Source: Shiella aurantiaca (GTDB lineage: Bacteria; Bacteroidota; Bacteroidia; Cytophagales; Cyclobacteriaceae). From it: a stretch of DNA of 64,000 nt. The notes beneath the pieces are model-generated. The model saw nothing but the letters and a program-made list of their open reading frames with translations, had not been told where the DNA came from and did no database searches. A program made the position numbers and the translations under genes. This document shows, in pieces, positions 26,284 through 34,908 of this stretch (position 1 is its first letter; each line of letters starts with the position of its first letter). The stretch covers positions 198,022 through 262,021 of the forward strand of contig JAUHJS010000002.1 in the NCBI GenBank assembly GCA_030412945.1. Reading direction: 5' to 3'.

Positions 26284-26701
26284 GGTTTATTGGTTTATAT
26301 TCTTTCCTTTTTTCTTCAGTTCCGCCTGCGATAGCGACCCTGTGCGCGATACCCTTCCTTTGGTGTATGTGGCTATTGATTTAAACGTCCGCGATTTACG
26401 CTATAACGATTTACATACGCTAGGCTACGTGTATTTAGAGGGTGGCTTGCGCGGTATTATTCTCTACAAAAAGAGTGAAACCGAATACCTGGCTTTTGAA
26501 CGGAATTGCACCTATGACTCCTCCAATCCCTGTGGAATTGTGGAAATGGATGCCTCAGTCTTTTTCATGAAAGACCCTTGTTGTGAATCTACCTTCAACC
26601 TGGAAGGTATACCAAGTGGCGGGCCTGCACAAAATCCCCTTCGTACCTATTTCACCTTTTTAGAAGGCGATAGGCTGTTTATCCGTTCCGAAACCTTTTA
26701 G
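26273..26701 (+). CDS. Lipoprotein with degenerate Rieske-like domain
   Basis: Predicted 142-residue lipoprotein: a hydrophobic signal with lipobox FFSSAC (Cys19). The C-terminal half has the layout of a Rieske domain: C79-T-Y81, C87, then C103-C104-E-S106-T-F, followed by the family tail L-E-G-x-P-x-x-GPAxxPL. Both cluster-binding histidines are replaced (Tyr81 and Ser106), so a normal [2Fe-2S] Rieske cluster is unlikely. The ATG at 26273 gives a proper lipoprotein signal; an open frame extending upstream to 26129 lies inside the dehydrogenase gene and is spurious. The stop overlaps that of the convergent moxR gene by four bases. Function unknown. Confidence 0.75.
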   Translation: MKNKVYWFIFFPFFFSSACDSDPVRDTLPLVYVAIDLNVRDLRYNDLHTLGYVYLEGGLRGIILYKKSETEYLAFERNCTYDSSNPCGIVEMDASVFFMKDPCCESTFNLEGIPSGGPAQNPLRTYFTFLEGDRLFIRSETF

Positions 26702-27663
26702 AAAAGGGTTTTGATGATGCTTTCCAAGGAGATGTTTTCGGCTTCGGCCTTGAAGTTGCGCACAATACGGTGACGCAATACTGGTTCGGCAATAGCTCGA
26801 ATATCTTCCTCATCGGGTGAGTATTTCCCTTGAATCAATGCATGGCATTTAGCGGCTACTACCAAATACTGAGAGGCGCGTGGGCCTGCACCCCATTCTA
26901 AGTATTTGCTAGCCCATTCGTGGGCATTGGGCGTGTTAGGGCGTGTTTTCTGCACCAGTCTCACTGCATATTCTACTACGTGGTCGGTTACAGGTACGCG
27001 CCTAATCAATTGCTGAAAATATAGGATTTCATCCGCACTCATTACTTTATTGAGATGCGCTTCTGTCCCACTCGTTGTTCCTTTCACTACCGACACTTCT
27101 TCTTCAAAAGAAGGGTAATCCAATAGTATATTAAAAAGAAAGCGGTCGAGCTGAGCTTCGGGTAAAGGATAAGTCCCTTCTTGTTCTATGGGGTTTTGCG
27201 TGGCCAATACAAAGAAGGGTTTTTCCAACGGATAGGTGTTTCCCGCAGCCGTTACGGAGTATTCTTGCATAGCCTCCAGCAGAGCTGCTTGGGTCTTTGG
27301 AGGCGTACGGTTAATCTCATCGGCCAGTACAATGTGGGCAAAAATGGGCCCTTTGTTGAATCGGAAGTTGCGGTCTTTGTCAAGGGTTTCAGCTCCCAGG
27401 ATATCAGAGGGCATTAAATCGGGCGTAAATTGTATGCGGCTAAAGGATAGATCCAAAGCCGAAGAAATGCTTTTTACCAAGAGCGTTTTGGCCAAGCCTG
27501 GTACACCTACCAGCAAGCTGTGACCTTGGCAAAACAAAGAGGTGAGCAATAAGCGTACTACCCCTTGTTGGCCAACAATGACCTTTCCGATTTCGCTTTC
27601 TAGTTCTTTGAAACGCTGGTGAAAAGCATCTGCTGCTTCCACGTCCGATGTAAATTTACTCAT
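26698..27663 (-). CDS. MoxR family AAA ATPase
   Basis: Cytoplasmic AAA+ chaperone of 321 residues. Visible are the Walker A GVPGLAKT, a beta-strand IQFTPDLMPSDILG, the Walker B ADEINRTPPKTQAALLEAMQE, the sensor motif FVLATQNPIEQEGTYPLPEAQLDRF and the C-terminal helical lid (GPRASQYLVVAAK), all standard MoxR. The usual DUF58 and VWA partners do not follow, since the gene ends against a convergent neighbour with a 4-base overlap. It lies 13 bases downstream of surA in an operon with three periplasmic folding factors. Confidence 0.93.
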   Translation of the reverse strand: MSKFTSDVEAADAFHQRFKELESEIGKVIVGQQGVVRLLLTSLFCQGHSLLVGVPGLAKTLLVKSISSALDLSFSRIQFTPDLMPSDILGAETLDKDRNFRFNKGPIFAHIVLADEINRTPPKTQAALLEAMQEYSVTAAGNTYPLEKPFFVLATQNPIEQEGTYPLPEAQLDRFLFNILLDYPSFEEEVSVVKGTTSGTEAHLNKVMSADEILYFQQLIRRVPVTDHVVEYAVRLVQKTRPNTPNAHEWASKYLEWGAGPRASQYLVVAAKCHALIQGKYSPDEEDIRAIAEPVLRHRIVRNFKAEAENISLESIIKTLF

Positions 27664-27676
27664 AGTTACCGAGGAC

Positions 27677-29032
27677 TTACTGAGAGCCTAATATATTACA
27701 ATGGTTGTATTCGGGGTCGATGTCGATAAAAACATCATCCTTAGCCTTGTCAAACCACTCGTTTAAGATTTGTGTTTTCTTTTGATTAAGTGCCGCCATT
27801 CTGATTTTCTGGTAATCATCGGCCAGATTGGCTTGGTGAGGTTTTAGCTTCTCTTTGAAATACAGAATACGCACGGCTTCTTTTCCATCTTCCGTACGGA
27901 AAGCCATAGGACGAGTTATGTTTCCTACTTGCATAGTGTCGATAGTAAAGAAAATAACGGGATCGATATCTTCTACCGACACGCGAGAGGCTCCGGAATC
28001 ATCCGTGAAAAAACCTCCGTTGGAGGCGGTTAGGTTGTCATCAGAGAGCTCTTTTGCCGCCTTTTCAAAGGAAATACTGTCGTTGATGATGAGTGTGCGA
28101 ATGCTATCTAAAAAGGCCGTAGCCTCTTCTATATCACCTGAGGAAGAATTGGGGAACAGCAAGATGTGGCGCGTGTTAAACTCATTGCCACGTCTTTCTA
28201 TAAGCTGTATCAGGTGAAAACCAAATTCCGTTTCCACAGGCATGGAAATCTCCCCCGGACGCAGCTTTAAAGAAGCCGCCTCGTATTCGGGAGCCAATTC
28301 ACCACGTTTAAAGAAACCAATATTTCCGCCTGATTTATCCGCACCGGGTTCTTGGGAATATTCCTTTGCCAATGCTTCAAAACTTTCTCCATTCATAATG
28401 CGCTTGCGCAAATCAATCAATTGGTTTCTTACCAAATCCTTTTGGGTTTTGCTGATAGAAGGTTTTTTGATGATTTGGGCAATCTCTACTTCGGTAGAGA
28501 AATAAGGAAGGCTGTCTTTAGGAATCTGATTAAAGAATTTCTTTACCTCATTAGGGGTAACATTAATGCCTTCGGTAAGCGTACGCTGCATGGTTTGTAC
28601 AATCAGCTGCTCTTTCACTTGCTCACGAAGTTCTTCCTTAAACTGAGCGATTGTTTTGTTGTAGTATTTTTCAATCATATCCTCTGAACCAATCTGGGCT
28701 ATGATGTAGCGCATACGGTTGTCGAGGTTAGATTCTACTTCCACATCGGATACAATCACCGAGTCGATTTCGGCTTTTGCTACTAGCAATTTGTTGATTA
28801 TGAGCGATTCAAGGATTTCGCAGCGGGCATTTCCTCCCGTTATTTCCCCTCTCGACATAAATTCCAGATAGGCCCTTTCCAAATCGGATTTGAGCACGAT
28901 ATAGTTATCAACCTTTCCAATAATTTTATCGACCACTATCGGATTACCTTGCCCCCAAGCCGATGAAAAAGCAAGAGTAGTAGTAAAAAGGAGGGTGACA
29001 AGAAGTGTTTTAAGGGAATATCTCGAATTCAT
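27677..29032 (-). CDS. SurA-like periplasmic peptidyl-prolyl isomerase
   Basis: Outer-membrane protein chaperone and parvulin-type prolyl isomerase, about 451 residues. It has a cleavable signal (ending SSAWGQ), a SurA N-domain (VVDKIIGKVDNYIVLKSDLE), then two PpiC domains. The first (about 180-280) includes GESFEALAKEYSQEPGADKSGG and FGFHLIQL; the second (about 285-400) begins NTRHILLFP and is less conserved. ATG 29032 was chosen because it begins directly at the signal peptide; an in-frame ATG at 29086 adds 18 residues deep inside the preceding gene. The gene overlaps the upstream lipoprotein gene by 23 bases. Confidence 0.88.
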   Translation of the reverse strand: MNSRYSLKTLLVTLLFTTTLAFSSAWGQGNPIVVDKIIGKVDNYIVLKSDLERAYLEFMSRGEITGGNARCEILESLIINKLLVAKAEIDSVIVSDVEVESNLDNRMRYIIAQIGSEDMIEKYYNKTIAQFKEELREQVKEQLIVQTMQRTLTEGINVTPNEVKKFFNQIPKDSLPYFSTEVEIAQIIKKPSISKTQKDLVRNQLIDLRKRIMNGESFEALAKEYSQEPGADKSGGNIGFFKRGELAPEYEAASLKLRPGEISMPVETEFGFHLIQLIERRGNEFNTRHILLFPNSSSGDIEEATAFLDSIRTLIINDSISFEKAAKELSDDNLTASNGGFFTDDSGASRVSVEDIDPVIFFTIDTMQVGNITRPMAFRTEDGKEAVRILYFKEKLKPHQANLADDYQKIRMAALNQKKTQILNEWFDKAKDDVFIDIDPEYNHCNILGSQ

Positions 29033-29891
29033 TGTTCTTTTCTGCACGTTTATAAATGTCTTCTTCAAGTGATTTGGCAAGTTCAATCTTTCTTTTGTTT
29101 AAAATGATATTTCGGATGTCTTCTTTTACAAATTCCAAGGGCGATTGCTCATCGGAGATTTTGTAATCGGAGATTTTCAGGATATACAAAAAGCCTTCGG
29201 AGGTGATTTCGGTATACTTGTTTTCTTTCAAAAACTGTACCTTGTTGGGTACACTTATAAAGGGGGTGTTGCTTACCACTTCATCAAAATTGAACCACAA
29301 CGAATCTTCTAAGGTATAGGCATTGGCAAAACGGAAGCAATACGATTTCAGTTCGGTGCGGTCTTCCGGTTTATTGGATTGTACCAAGGTGCGCAGCTTG
29401 TCTATCTTAGGAGCATCGGCTGGTACTTTTAAGAAAAGTCCGCGGATGATATTTTGCTTCAATTCAAAATTAGAGGCATTCTCATGATAGTAGGTGCTGA
29501 TTTCCTCTTCGGTAATCTCGGGGTTCAGATTCTCATTGATGTAGTATTTTTCATACTCAAACACCATGAGGGCGTAGCGGTAATCGAGAATTTTTCGCTC
29601 GATTTCGGCTTCATTGAAGTCAATTTTTGAAGCGGATTCCCTAATCAAAAGTTGTTTGCGTATCCAGCTACTAACATAACGTTCAATGATACTGGAGCTG
29701 TCTGCTACAGAGGTTCCCTTGGGCACCATATCTTTTATGTCAGAAGGATAGAGGTACGCTTCCCCGGCACGAGCTATCGGCTTTTCAGTAATTTCACTGG
29801 CATCTTCTTCTTTCTTAAAAGAAATCAAATCGCAGGAAGACATTCCCAGGGCTATGCCCAATAGTATAAGCAGTCGGTTAGTTAATGGCAC
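29010..29891 (-). CDS. SurA-related lipoprotein, parvulin region degenerate
   Basis: Predicted lipoprotein (lipobox LGMSSC, Cys20) of 293 residues. It has the helical N-domain architecture of SurA/PrsA folding factors (IARAGEAYLYPSDIKDMVP, then ERYVSSWIRKQLLIRES). The region from about 150 to 260 follows the parvulin fold order but lacks the conserved core motifs such as SxxxxxxxGGxLG, so isomerase activity is doubtful. A chaperone role for outer-membrane proteins is inferred from its position between a double-parvulin protein (14-base overlap) and SurA (23-base overlap). Confidence 0.72.
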   Translation of the reverse strand: MPLTNRLLILLGIALGMSSCDLISFKKEEDASEITEKPIARAGEAYLYPSDIKDMVPKGTSVADSSSIIERYVSSWIRKQLLIRESASKIDFNEAEIERKILDYRYALMVFEYEKYYINENLNPEITEEEISTYYHENASNFELKQNIIRGLFLKVPADAPKIDKLRTLVQSNKPEDRTELKSYCFRFANAYTLEDSLWFNFDEVVSNTPFISVPNKVQFLKENKYTEITSEGFLYILKISDYKISDEQSPLEFVKEDIRNIILNKRKIELAKSLEEDIYKRAEKNNEFEIFP

Positions 29892-31869
29892 GTTGTATGA
29901 CTGATTTTAGTTCTTCTTCAATGATTTTTACCGCATATCGCTCTCGTAATTCCTTTACCCATTGGTCTTCGAGGTATTGCTGATAATCGGAAATGACCAC
30001 GCCTTTGCTTTCTTTCAATTGTTTGGCACCCGCAGGTATCAAACGAACCAAGCGTATGTGATAGTATCGGTTTTTGAAAGTTAAGTCATAAGCACCAAGC
30101 TCCCAATTTATTTGGTCTAAAACTTCATGTTGTCCCTTTTCAAATACATTGTGCTCAGTAAGTAGTACCAGTCCGCTGGTTTGGTTGTGCTGCTTTTCCA
30201 GCGCACGTAGTAAGCTGTCGCTCAGGTTAGGAATTTGGGCTATTTCTTTAGCCAGCTTACTATCACTGGTGTGCAGGATAAAAGCTTCGGCACGATCTTT
30301 CCACTGGTAATTGGCCAGATTGTCTTCAAAAAATCTGCGTAGACCCAGCGTATCTTCCGAGGCTTTGTTCCACACTTTTTCTTCCATCAGCTGGAAGAGC
30401 AAAATGCCTTCAAAATATTCCTTGATTAAGAAACGGTATTCGGGATACTTACGGGGTAATTGCGATTCTTCATAGCTAAGTAAGGTTTCATCTACAAAGC
30501 GCTGATAATACTGCTGCATAATTCCCTGAGGGCTTTTCCCCGGCTGGGCATATTGATTATTGACTACCTCTTGGCTGAAATCTTGTAGGGTGTAGACTTT
30601 TCCGGCCAAGGTGAAAAGTGGCGTAGCCAGTGTTTTTTTATTGCTTGGTGCTTGCCATGTACCTACCAGCAGGCTGCTATCGCTCAGTTGGGGTAATAGC
30701 GCCTCACCCTTGGGGTTGGGAGTGAAGGTGTATTCGCGTTTGAGTCGAGCAAGAAAGGCACTTTGCTGAATCTGTGACCGCGAATCTTTACTTACTTTAT
30801 TTTCAATGCTGGCTTTTAGCTTCTCAAAAGGTTCAAGCGGTATTTTTTCTTCGAGGCGAATAATGTGCCAACCATAGGGACTTTTGATAGGTTGGCTGAT
30901 TTCTCCGATGTCTGTTAAGCCGAAAGCGGCTTTTTCAAAACTCTCCACCATACTTCCGGTACCAAAGGCGGGCAAGAGTCCTCCGCGGTTGCGGGTGTTG
31001 AGGTCATCGGAAAACTGACTGCATAGTTCTTCCCAATTAGCACCTTTGGAAAGTTTTTCGTGCAATTCGCTCACTTTTTTGTAGGCGGCTAGGGAATCAG
31101 GGGCGCTTTGCCCTTCGGAGGCGCGCACCATAATGTGCGATACCTTCACTTTGCCTTGTGAAGGGCGCTTATCCAATACTTTTATTATATGATAGCCAAA
31201 GCGGGTGCGTACAATGGGGGAAATTTGGCCCACTTCGGTTTTGTAGGCGGCATCTTCAAATTGATACACCATTTGCAAACCGGTAAAATAGCCGAGCCGC
31301 CCGCCCATTTCCTGAGCCGAAGGATCTTCAGAATATTGTGCGGCCAACTGATGAAAATCTTTGCCTGCGATTGCCTGCTTGCGGATATCTACCATGCGCT
31401 GGTAGGCGGCTAGTGTATCGGCCGGACTGGCATCCTCCGCCAGCATAAGCAGAATGTGGGCGGCATTCACCTCTGTCTTCAAGCGCTCGTAGGCTTCTTG
31501 CACCAAGGCCGTACTGGTAGTGTTTTCGGTAAGGTAAGGTTTGGTGAGCTGCTTGCGGTAGGTTTCAAATTCGGTTTTGAAAGAAGGCTGCTGATCGAGG
31601 CCAAGTGCCAAGGCGTCTTCTATCTTCAGTTTAAACTTGATATAGAGTTCTAGGTAATCTCGCACTTCTTGTTCGGTTACCACCGAGTCGTCCAGGTAGC
31701 GATTTTTGTTGAATACGTACAGAAACTCATCAGCACTGATGGGCTTGTTGTTCACCGAAAAAAGGGTGTTTTCCGGAGTTTGTGAAGTAGGGGTGGAAGA
31801 AGAAGTAATGCACGATTCAAAAATGAGCAAAAAAGCCCAAGCGACTAGAAATAGTTTTTTTCTCATCAT
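29878..31869 (-). CDS. Double-parvulin peptidyl-prolyl isomerase lipoprotein
   Basis: Periplasmic folding factor of 663 residues with a lipoprotein-type signal (LIFESC, Cys20). Two consecutive PpiC domains are visible at about 130-235 (AAHILLML, YSEDPSAQEMGGRLGYF, RFGYHIIKV) and about 240-345 (VSHIMV, FSDDLNTRNRGGLLPAFG, PYGWHIIRL). The remaining C-terminal 300 residues form a SurA-like helical and parvulin-like region without recognisable active-site motifs. It is the first gene of the four-gene folding-factor operon. Two adjacent ATG codons (31869 and 31866) are both possible starts. Confidence 0.85.
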   Translation of the reverse strand: MMRKKLFLVAWAFLLIFESCITSSSTPTSQTPENTLFSVNNKPISADEFLYVFNKNRYLDDSVVTEQEVRDYLELYIKFKLKIEDALALGLDQQPSFKTEFETYRKQLTKPYLTENTTSTALVQEAYERLKTEVNAAHILLMLAEDASPADTLAAYQRMVDIRKQAIAGKDFHQLAAQYSEDPSAQEMGGRLGYFTGLQMVYQFEDAAYKTEVGQISPIVRTRFGYHIIKVLDKRPSQGKVKVSHIMVRASEGQSAPDSLAAYKKVSELHEKLSKGANWEELCSQFSDDLNTRNRGGLLPAFGTGSMVESFEKAAFGLTDIGEISQPIKSPYGWHIIRLEEKIPLEPFEKLKASIENKVSKDSRSQIQQSAFLARLKREYTFTPNPKGEALLPQLSDSSLLVGTWQAPSNKKTLATPLFTLAGKVYTLQDFSQEVVNNQYAQPGKSPQGIMQQYYQRFVDETLLSYEESQLPRKYPEYRFLIKEYFEGILLFQLMEEKVWNKASEDTLGLRRFFEDNLANYQWKDRAEAFILHTSDSKLAKEIAQIPNLSDSLLRALEKQHNQTSGLVLLTEHNVFEKGQHEVLDQINWELGAYDLTFKNRYYHIRLVRLIPAGAKQLKESKGVVISDYQQYLEDQWVKELRERYAVKIIEEELKSVIQRAIN

Positions 31870-31963
31870 TACACCTGTGAGTCCATTTTGATAAAAAATC
31901 CTGCAATTTTAACGATTTTTTTTGGAAGGAGCCTTCCTTTGGAGGGGAGATTAGCTAGGCTGA

Positions 31964-32383
31964 TTAATTCTTCTGTAGTTTTTTGAACATGCGGCACACA
32001 TTGAAGCCATCTGTACTGCTAAATTGGACATCGTCCATAATGCGCTTGACGAGCATCAGGCCAATGCCGCCTTTCTTTTTAGTTTCGATGATTTTTTCCA
32101 GCGAAGGTTCCTGATAGGTGCTGAAATTGAAGCTGACGCCCTTGTCGATGACCTGAAAAACAATGCCTTGGTTAGGCTCTACATCAATCTTGATTTCTAT
32201 GGTTTGGGTTTCGTCACAGCCATGGGAATGGATAATCATATTGGCGCAGATTTCGTCCACGGCCAATACCAGTTGGCTGATTTCCATTTCGTCAATAGCG
32301 TAGTCGCTAAGTGTGTCTTTGACAAACTCCCGAATGGACTTTAGCCTTTCCTTACTGCACGATACCTTGATATTATAGTTCAT
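31964..32383 (-). CDS. RsbW-like anti-sigma factor / serine kinase ATPase
   Basis: HATPase_c protein of about 139 residues of the RsbW/SpoIIAB type. It contains the N-box LAVDEICANMIIHSHG (about 45-60), the G1 region VIDKGVSFNF and the G2 motif GGIGLMLVKRIMD. Such proteins phosphorylate a STAS antagonist and sequester a sigma factor or other target. The ATG at 32383 gives the expected N-terminal strand and an 11-base overlap with the STAS gene; a longer in-frame start at 32401 is less likely. No sigma-factor gene is adjacent, so the output target is unknown. Confidence 0.85.
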   Translation of the reverse strand: MNYNIKVSCSKERLKSIREFVKDTLSDYAIDEMEISQLVLAVDEICANMIIHSHGCDETQTIEIKIDVEPNQGIVFQVIDKGVSFNFSTYQEPSLEKIIETKKKGGIGLMLVKRIMDDVQFSSTDGFNVCRMFKKLQKN

Positions 32384-32717
32384 TCGCAATCCTCTTGGCA
32401 TCTTCTGCCGTTTCGGTGATGGTGAGCAACTGGTCGAGTCCCAAAATCTGGAATACGTTCTTTACCTTTTCGCTCATACCATAAAATACCAAACTGATAT
32501 TCTTATTCTCAAGTTCCTGAATATAAGACATAAACACTCCCAATCCGGCCGATGAAATGTACTCTAAGTGGGAGGCGTCAATTAAAATAGCTCCGGGATT
32601 CTGCCCAAGGGCTTCCTCCATAGCCGCATCCAGATGAATGGACGAACTGGCGTCTATATCTCCTTGGATTTCCAGTGTAAGGTATTCGTTTTCTGTATGT
32701 TTTTTAATCTCTAGCAT
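32373..32717 (-). CDS. STAS-domain anti-anti-sigma factor
   Basis: Single STAS domain of about 114 residues (SpoIIAA/RsbV type). The core motif DASHLEYISSAGLGVF contains the likely phosphorylated serine (Ser56). The preceding strand EIQGDIDASSS and the C-terminal FQILGLDQLLTI are typical of the family. ATG 32717 is preferred over the TTG at 32720. Together with the kinase encoded downstream (11-base overlap) and the PP2C phosphatase upstream (32-base gap), it forms a complete partner-switching module. Confidence 0.88.
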   Translation of the reverse strand: MLEIKKHTENEYLTLEIQGDIDASSSIHLDAAMEEALGQNPGAILIDASHLEYISSAGLGVFMSYIQELENKNISLVFYGMSEKVKNVFQILGLDQLLTITETAEDAKRIANEL

Positions 32718-32749
32718 CAATGCATATACGGAGTGTAGCCTCCCTTAGT

Positions 32750-34804
32750 TTACTTGAACTTAATTACCAGTACCGTGTAGTCGTCATTCAACACATTGTG
32801 ACCACAATGGGCGTACAGCTCTTGAATGATTTGTTCCTGAATTTGTTTGGCCTCTAGTGCATGGTTGTCTTGTACGATTTTTCGTAGGCGTTCCACACCA
32901 AATTCTTCCAAACTCGGATTGCGCGCTTCCGTGATTCCATCGGTGTACAGTACCACAATATCGCCCGCTTGGTATTGGAATGAATTAACAAACACGTATT
33001 TAGAAAAGTTTTCGTTTCTAAGTATTCCCAATCCCAAACCTTTATTTTGGAAGTAATCGGCTGTATTGTTGGCTGCCTGATACAATAAAGTAGGGCAATG
33101 TCCGGCTCTTGCAAATTCTACCGATCGGCTTTCTGAATCAATAATAAAATACGACAAAGTAATGAAAGAGGACTTCTCCAAGCATCGGCTCAAGGCATCG
33201 TTGGCCTGAATGAGGAAATTTTTCGAGCCCATGTCCAGCTGCGAAAGGCTGTGGAATATTCCCTTCATTTGGCTCATATGGAATGCCGCAGAAGTACCCT
33301 TGCCCGAAACGTCACCGATCACCACGGCTATTTTGGTAGGACTGATGCGATAGGTATCGTAGTAGTCGCCTCCTACTTCATCAGCAGCTTCTGAAAATGC
33401 GATAATATCAAAATCAGGATTGCTATCCAAGGCATCCGGAAGAAGGCTTCTCTGAACGCGCTGGGCAATTTTGAGTTCTTCTTGGTAGCGTTCATTTTTG
33501 AGGGCATCGTTCAGTAGCTGGAAGTTCTCGATCGACACGCAGGCTTGGTTTACAAAGGTGCCAATGATGTCAATCATCTCCTTGTCAAAGCCATCGGCCA
33601 CATCTTTCAGCAAGACTAATCGCCCTGTTTCATTGCCTTTTACCAATAAGGGCATAATGAGCACTGAACGGAAGCTGCTGTCTTTCAGCGCACCACTAAA
33701 CTGTGAGGTATTGCTTTGTCCTATGGAATCGGTCACGGAAAGGCGAAGCTTACTTTTTTCGATTGTGGCCTGTACGCGCTCACAATCCAGCTCATCGAGG
33801 TTGAAAAGGATTTTGCGGTTTTTGGGGGTTGCTGCGGAAGGGTCCAGTTCAAGCCATGCGGCAGACGCAAAAACGGCACTTACAGAGCTATCGAGCAAGA
33901 TGTCGTACACTTGGTCTTCGTTTTGCCCGGTTTGGATAGACTGGCTCAGGCGCTGAAAATTGATTACTTCTTCAAGCTTTTGCTCAAATACCGAGGAGGT
34001 AGGCAGATTGAAGAGAATAACCAATAATGATATTACAGCATATAAAAAGATAAAGCCAAATAGGGCTAAGATGAAGATATTGTTGAGCAAATCATTCACT
34101 AGCACATACTTGGTAGAGAAATTAAAGAGGTTGATAAGGAAATACCATAGGTATAAGATTACCAACAGAATCAGCAAAATGCTTTTCCACTTTTGCTTAA
34201 AATTAAGATAAGCAACCCATTTCAGATTGAATGATAAAATGAGCCCCATCACCACCAGCAATACCAAAAGGACAATAAAGGAGGTGTCTAGCAAGCGGAA
34301 GTTCAGGAAATTGAACAAGATGCTCGCCATCAAGCTGTATTCAAATACTTGCCAGGTAAGCAGCAGCTTACGTGTTTTTTGATAAAGGATAAGGCGCTTC
34401 CACACCACAAAAGTGGAAATGAGGAAAGCGGCTATCAAACCCAGATTGATGTGGTAGAAGAAATTGATTAAGAGGGCATTCTCCGAAATCTTATTGTTGC
34501 CTAATAGCACAAACAAAAAGGAAATAGCTAAAGATACAATGGTGGCCAAAAGTCCAGTGACAAACACCCGCCATAGTAGGTCGATGAAGTTGACGGTTTC
34601 GGCTTTGCCAATAATGTAGCGGTAATAGATAAACAGGAAAACGAAAAACAGGCTTAGGAGCAAATGGGGCAGCTCAGAGCGAATGCCCGATTTCATATTG
34701 TTCATGTTGCTGAACAGAAGCACTAGGTCGAGCACTACCAGCATAATCCAGCAAAGGATTGCGCACAATAAGCTGAGCCTAATGATTAATTTGTTCGACA
34801 ACAT
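32750..34804 (-). CDS. Membrane-bound RsbU/SpoIIE-type PP2C phosphatase with GAF domain
   Basis: Serine phosphatase of 684 residues predicted to dephosphorylate the STAS protein encoded next. The N-terminal 270 residues have about eight membrane helices. A GAF-like domain follows (about 290-425, with FVNQACVSIENFQLL at its end), then a short coiled-coil linker with AQRVQRSLLPD. The SpoIIE phosphatase domain (about 470-684) shows DEVGGDYYD, VVIGDVSGKGTSAAFHMS, the GHCPTLLY strand and VVLYTDGITEARN. The aspartates needed for metal binding are present. The signal sensed by the membrane or GAF region is unknown. Confidence 0.9.
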   Translation of the reverse strand: MLSNKLIIRLSLLCAILCWIMLVVLDLVLLFSNMNNMKSGIRSELPHLLLSLFFVFLFIYYRYIIGKAETVNFIDLLWRVFVTGLLATIVSLAISFLFVLLGNNKISENALLINFFYHINLGLIAAFLISTFVVWKRLILYQKTRKLLLTWQVFEYSLMASILFNFLNFRLLDTSFIVLLVLLVVMGLILSFNLKWVAYLNFKQKWKSILLILLVILYLWYFLINLFNFSTKYVLVNDLLNNIFILALFGFIFLYAVISLLVILFNLPTSSVFEQKLEEVINFQRLSQSIQTGQNEDQVYDILLDSSVSAVFASAAWLELDPSAATPKNRKILFNLDELDCERVQATIEKSKLRLSVTDSIGQSNTSQFSGALKDSSFRSVLIMPLLVKGNETGRLVLLKDVADGFDKEMIDIIGTFVNQACVSIENFQLLNDALKNERYQEELKIAQRVQRSLLPDALDSNPDFDIIAFSEAADEVGGDYYDTYRISPTKIAVVIGDVSGKGTSAAFHMSQMKGIFHSLSQLDMGSKNFLIQANDALSRCLEKSSFITLSYFIIDSESRSVEFARAGHCPTLLYQAANNTADYFQNKGLGLGILRNENFSKYVFVNSFQYQAGDIVVLYTDGITEARNPSLEEFGVERLRKIVQDNHALEAKQIQEQIIQELYAHCGHNVLNDDYTVLVIKFK

Positions 34805-34881
34805 GTTTACACCTGAATAAGCAGGCTAAATTAGTAAAATGATTGTATTATTTTCATGGCTTGCCCTACAGATACATAAAA

Positions 34882-34904
34882 AAACCTCCCGCTGTGGGAG
34901 GTTT
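34882..34904 (-). terminator. Rho-independent terminator of guaB
   Basis: A perfect hairpin with nine-base arms (AAACCTCCC / GGGAGGTTT) and a five-base loop lies five bases past the guaB stop. On the minus strand it runs into a T-rich tract formed by the A run at 34877-34884. Confidence 0.85.
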
Positions 34905-34908
34905 CTGT

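Noticed and set aside
31924-31937. GGAAGG-AG-CCTTCC inverted repeat between the RsbW-like gene and the parvulin operon
   Set aside because: On the minus strand it is followed by A rather than T, and the loop is too small, so it is not a normal terminator.
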